Assembly (NCBI RefSeq): GCF_007483685.1
Contig: NZ_VMKN01000001.1
Location: forward strand, 3,455,440-3,519,439
From: Litoribacter populi
GTDB taxonomy: Bacteria > Bacteroidota > Bacteroidia > Cytophagales > Cyclobacteriaceae
Length of the DNA: 64,000 nucleotides
Direction: 5' to 3'
The translations under genes and the position numbers were made by a program. Numbering within the stretch: the first letter of the stretch is position 1; every line of letters begins with the position of its first letter. Shown in pieces: positions 61,872 to 64,000 of the stretch. The notes under the pieces are model-generated. The model did no database searches. It worked only from the letters and a program-made list of their open reading frames with translations, and was not told the DNA's origin.

Positions 61872-62871
61872 TCGGAATATCTTTTAGAAAATAATCAACC
61901 AAGTATCTTGCCACAGAAATGGAACTCTTTTCCCCATTCTTAATCTGGGCAAGCATGTCGATCAAGCTTGACTTAACCTCGGATTGATGGAAAAACCTGG
62001 ACTCTAAAAGATACCTGGCATGTTCATAAAACCAATTAACTCGCTGATTGGACCTGTTTTTCTCCAAATAGCCATTTGTACGCATGGAGGACTCGTACTT
62101 CTGGATCATGGACCAAATTTCAGGTAAACCATCTTTTGTCATGGCTGAACACACTTTTACCTGAGGACTCCAACCGTTATCATTAAGAGGAAATAAATGG
62201 AGGGCGTTGCTGTATTCTCTTTTGGCCTTCTTGGCGGCATCTACATTTTCTCCATCCGCCTTGGTGATGGCAATGGCATCCGCGATCTCTATAATTCCTT
62301 TTTTGATTCCCTGAAGTTCGTCTCCCGCTCCGGAAAGCATAAGTAAAAGAAAAAAGTCCACCATGCCTTTTACCATGATCTCCGACTGCCCTACTCCAAC
62401 TGTTTCAATAAAAATCACATTGAATCCCGCTGCCTCACAAAGCAACATAGACTCCCTTGTTTTGGCACTTACACCGCCCAATGCGGCCCCGGCAGGTGTT
62501 GGTCTAATAAATGCTCTGGAATCATGAGAAAGTTGCTCCATGCGAGTTTTATCTCCCAGAATGCTCCCTCTGGTTTTCTGACTACTAGGATCAACTGCCA
62601 GCACGGCCAGTTTATCTCCCTGTTCAACTACAAGGTGCCCAAAGCTTTCAATAAAGGTACTTTTGCCCACACCTGGCACTCCGGTAATCCCTATCCGGAG
62701 TGAATTGCCCGTGTGGGGCATGATGCGGTTAACCACCTCTTCGGCCAATTGCTGATCTGAAACCAATGAGCTCTCCACAAGCGTAATTGCCCTACTTAAT
62801 ATTACTCTGTTTCCTGCAAGAATCCCCTCCACATATTCATCAGCAGATAATCTGTTTTTACGTTTTCCCAC
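61864..62871 (-). CDS. meaB: MeaB, methylmalonyl-CoA mutase-associated GTPase
   Basis: 335 residues. The P-loop GITGVPGVGKSTFIESFG, AVDPSSQKTRGSILGDKTRM, the FIETVGVGQSE switch segment and the NKxD-like TKAD identify the MeaB/ArgK G-protein family. MeaB guards methylmalonyl-CoA mutase against inactivation and gates adenosylcobalamin loading. Its client genes mutA-mutB lie on the other side of dnaA on the same strand, about 2.7 kb away. Located in the cytoplasm. Confidence 0.96.
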   Translation of the reverse strand: MGKRKNRLSADEYVEGILAGNRVILSRAITLVESSLVSDQQLAEEVVNRIMPHTGNSLRIGITGVPGVGKSTFIESFGHLVVEQGDKLAVLAVDPSSQKTRGSILGDKTRMEQLSHDSRAFIRPTPAGAALGGVSAKTRESMLLCEAAGFNVIFIETVGVGQSEIMVKGMVDFFLLLMLSGAGDELQGIKKGIIEIADAIAITKADGENVDAAKKAKREYSNALHLFPLNDNGWSPQVKVCSAMTKDGLPEIWSMIQKYESSMRTNGYLEKNRSNQRVNWFYEHARYLLESRFFHQSEVKSSLIDMLAQIKNGEKSSISVARYLVDYFLKDIPND

Positions 62872-62882
62872 TGTTAAAAAAT

Positions 62883-63293
62883 TTACCTATTCCTAAATGG
62901 ATATCTTTTTAAATTCACTTCTCCCATGGCACTTTTCTCATACATCCCTATGCAGTTGTCCTGATATACTTCAGAAAAGTACGGTTCAGTTGGAGCCACT
63001 TCACTAGGGTATTCTTCCGATTGCTTGAAGAAAAACACTTTGGTATTTCCATATTTGGTATGCGGCATAAAGTTTCCATAATCCTCCATCTCATTCCAAA
63101 GACTGTCGGAGGTGGCAACCGCATACACCCTCACGATAGGGCCTGTATTATTTTCATTGCGGTACATGGCCACTTCCTTATAGTCAGCATGGAGGTCCTG
63201 CACGCCTGGTTGGGTGAAGGTATCTTTGGCGATCCAGATGATCACCGCCCCTACCACCAGTACAATTATATAAAATATAGATTGTGTCTTCAT
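62883..63293 (-). CDS. Small membrane-anchored protein of unknown function
   Basis: 136 residues with one N-terminal hydrophobic helix (IFYIIVLVVGAVIIWIA) and a polar domain outside the membrane. The sequence SLWNEMEDYGNFMPHTKYGNTKVFFFK suggests a compact alpha/beta domain. No family recognised. It is five bases from galK and 11 bases from meaB, so it belongs to that operon. Confidence 0.6.
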   Translation of the reverse strand: MKTQSIFYIIVLVVGAVIIWIAKDTFTQPGVQDLHADYKEVAMYRNENNTGPIVRVYAVATSDSLWNEMEDYGNFMPHTKYGNTKVFFFKQSEEYPSEVAPTEPYFSEVYQDNCIGMYEKSAMGEVNLKRYPFRNR

Positions 63294-63298
63294 TTTCT

Positions 63299-64000
63299 CT
63301 AAATTAGTCGGGTTCCATCTTCGATTTTCACCCTATAGGTTTCTAGCATGGTTCCGAATGTGTCATGATATACTTTCTTGAGCTCATCTTCAAAACGAGC
63401 CACATGTTCATTTTTAACCAGGTTAATTGTGCAGCCGCCAAAGCCACCACCCATCATCCGGCTACCTAACACATAATCCATAGTTTTTGTCTCCTCCACC
63501 AGCATATCCAATTCCTTGCAGCTTACTTCATAGTTCAGAGACAACCCTGTATGGGAAAGGTACATCAATCTTCCAAAGTTGATAAAATCATCCCTTTCCA
63601 AAGCTTCACAAGCTCTTAATACCCGCTCATTCTCTTCTACTACATATTTACAACGCTGAAAAACTATTGGGTTAAATTCAATTTGATGCTTTTCAAGCAT
63701 AGTAAGGTCAACATCCCTCAGACTTTTAACGTTGGGGAAATGTTTATGCAAGAGTTGAACGCCTTGATCACACTCTTGTCTTCTCTGATTGTAAGCTGAA
63801 TCCGCCAAGGAATGCTTTACTTTGGTGTCACAGAGGATAATGGCATAATCCTCCAGCTTCAACGGAAAATGGGTGAACTCCAAAGATCTACAATTGAGTC
63901 GAATAACATGATCCTCTTTTCCCATCACTGAAGCAAACTGGTCCATAATCCCGCATTGCACTCCCGCAAAGGTATGCTCCGCCAACTGGCCGATTTTGAT
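63299..64000 (-). CDS. galK: Galactokinase, 3' part
   Basis: C-terminal 233 residues of a gene that continues past the right edge. EHTFAGVQCGIMDQFASVMGKEDH carries the conserved segment with the catalytic Asp of galactokinases (GIMDQF), and the GHMP motif 3 is MGGGFGGCTINLV. The C-terminal TYRVKIEDGTRLI is close to that of GalK proteins. It phosphorylates galactose at C1 for the Leloir pathway. It is the upstream gene of a unit with the small membrane protein, meaB and a lipoprotein. Confidence 0.94.
   Translation of the reverse strand: MKIGQLAEHTFAGVQCGIMDQFASVMGKEDHVIRLNCRSLEFTHFPLKLEDYAIILCDTKVKHSLADSAYNQRRQECDQGVQLLHKHFPNVKSLRDVDLTMLEKHQIEFNPIVFQRCKYVVEENERVLRACEALERDDFINFGRLMYLSHTGLSLNYEVSCKELDMLVEETKTMDYVLGSRMMGGGFGGCTINLVKNEHVARFEDELKKVYHDTFGTMLETYRVKIEDGTRLI

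Overview
The window looks like chromosomal DNA from a member of the Bacteroidota, most likely of the order Cytophagales (Algoriphagus/Cyclobacteriaceae-like; this placement is an inference from gene content). The pointers are a SusC/SusD pair, a GH92 mannosidase, many lipoproteins and 'Q-cleaved' signal peptides, weak Shine-Dalgarno sequences, and promoter elements of the Bacteroidota TTTG/TAnnTTTG type. About 50 protein genes, a cobalamin riboswitch and a series of intrinsic terminators fill the window densely. I see no tRNA, rRNA, CRISPR array, insertion sequence or prophage.

Layout. 1-2.7 kb: 5' part of a PurF-type amidophosphoribosyltransferase, a PlsC acyltransferase and three small exported proteins. 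2.8-6.7 kb: an NtrC-type sigma-54 regulator and a hybrid histidine kinase, convergent with overlapping stop codons. 6.8-12.4 kb: a membrane protein, cystathionine beta-synthase, a YidD-TPR fusion, a small exported protein, and pyrR-pyrB behind a good Bacteroidota promoter. 12.5-15 kb: a two-gene GMC dehydrogenase operon (flavoprotein plus subunit 3). 15.4-25.9 kb: a mannoside utilisation locus (susC, susD, GH92, ROK kinase, FucP-type transporter, LacI regulator). 25.9-33.2 kb: mixed housekeeping genes including EVE, a PolX homologue with a decayed polymerase site, a YiiX-type hydrolase broken by an in-frame TGA, a cold-shock protein, a SixA-like phosphatase and an SDR. 33.2-41.7 kb: envelope and protein quality control (hslU, lon, rseP, an HtrA protease) with dxr. 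42-50 kb: a vitamin B12 uptake cluster. 50-53 kb: MarR, ferredoxin-NADP reductase and a 2Fe-2S ferredoxin. 53-64 kb: a DUF389 protein, both methylmalonyl-CoA mutase subunits, dnaA, a lipoprotein, meaB, a small membrane protein and the 3' part of galK.

The strongest theme is cobalamin. A riboswitch-controlled arm (BtuB-like receptor, a beta-propeller lipoprotein resembling BtuG, and then a DUF71 ATP pyrophosphatase) diverges from btuF-btuC-btuD. Less than 15 kb away lie the B12-dependent methylmalonyl-CoA mutase genes and their chaperone gene meaB. Import, possible salvage and use of B12 are thus partly clustered. The most unusual points are the in-frame stop in the YiiX homologue, the loss of all three catalytic aspartates in PolX, the BtuG-like lipoprotein/DUF71 pairing, helically phased AACCAGT repeats ahead of an orphan HEPN-type protein, and palindromes directly upstream of lon and purF.
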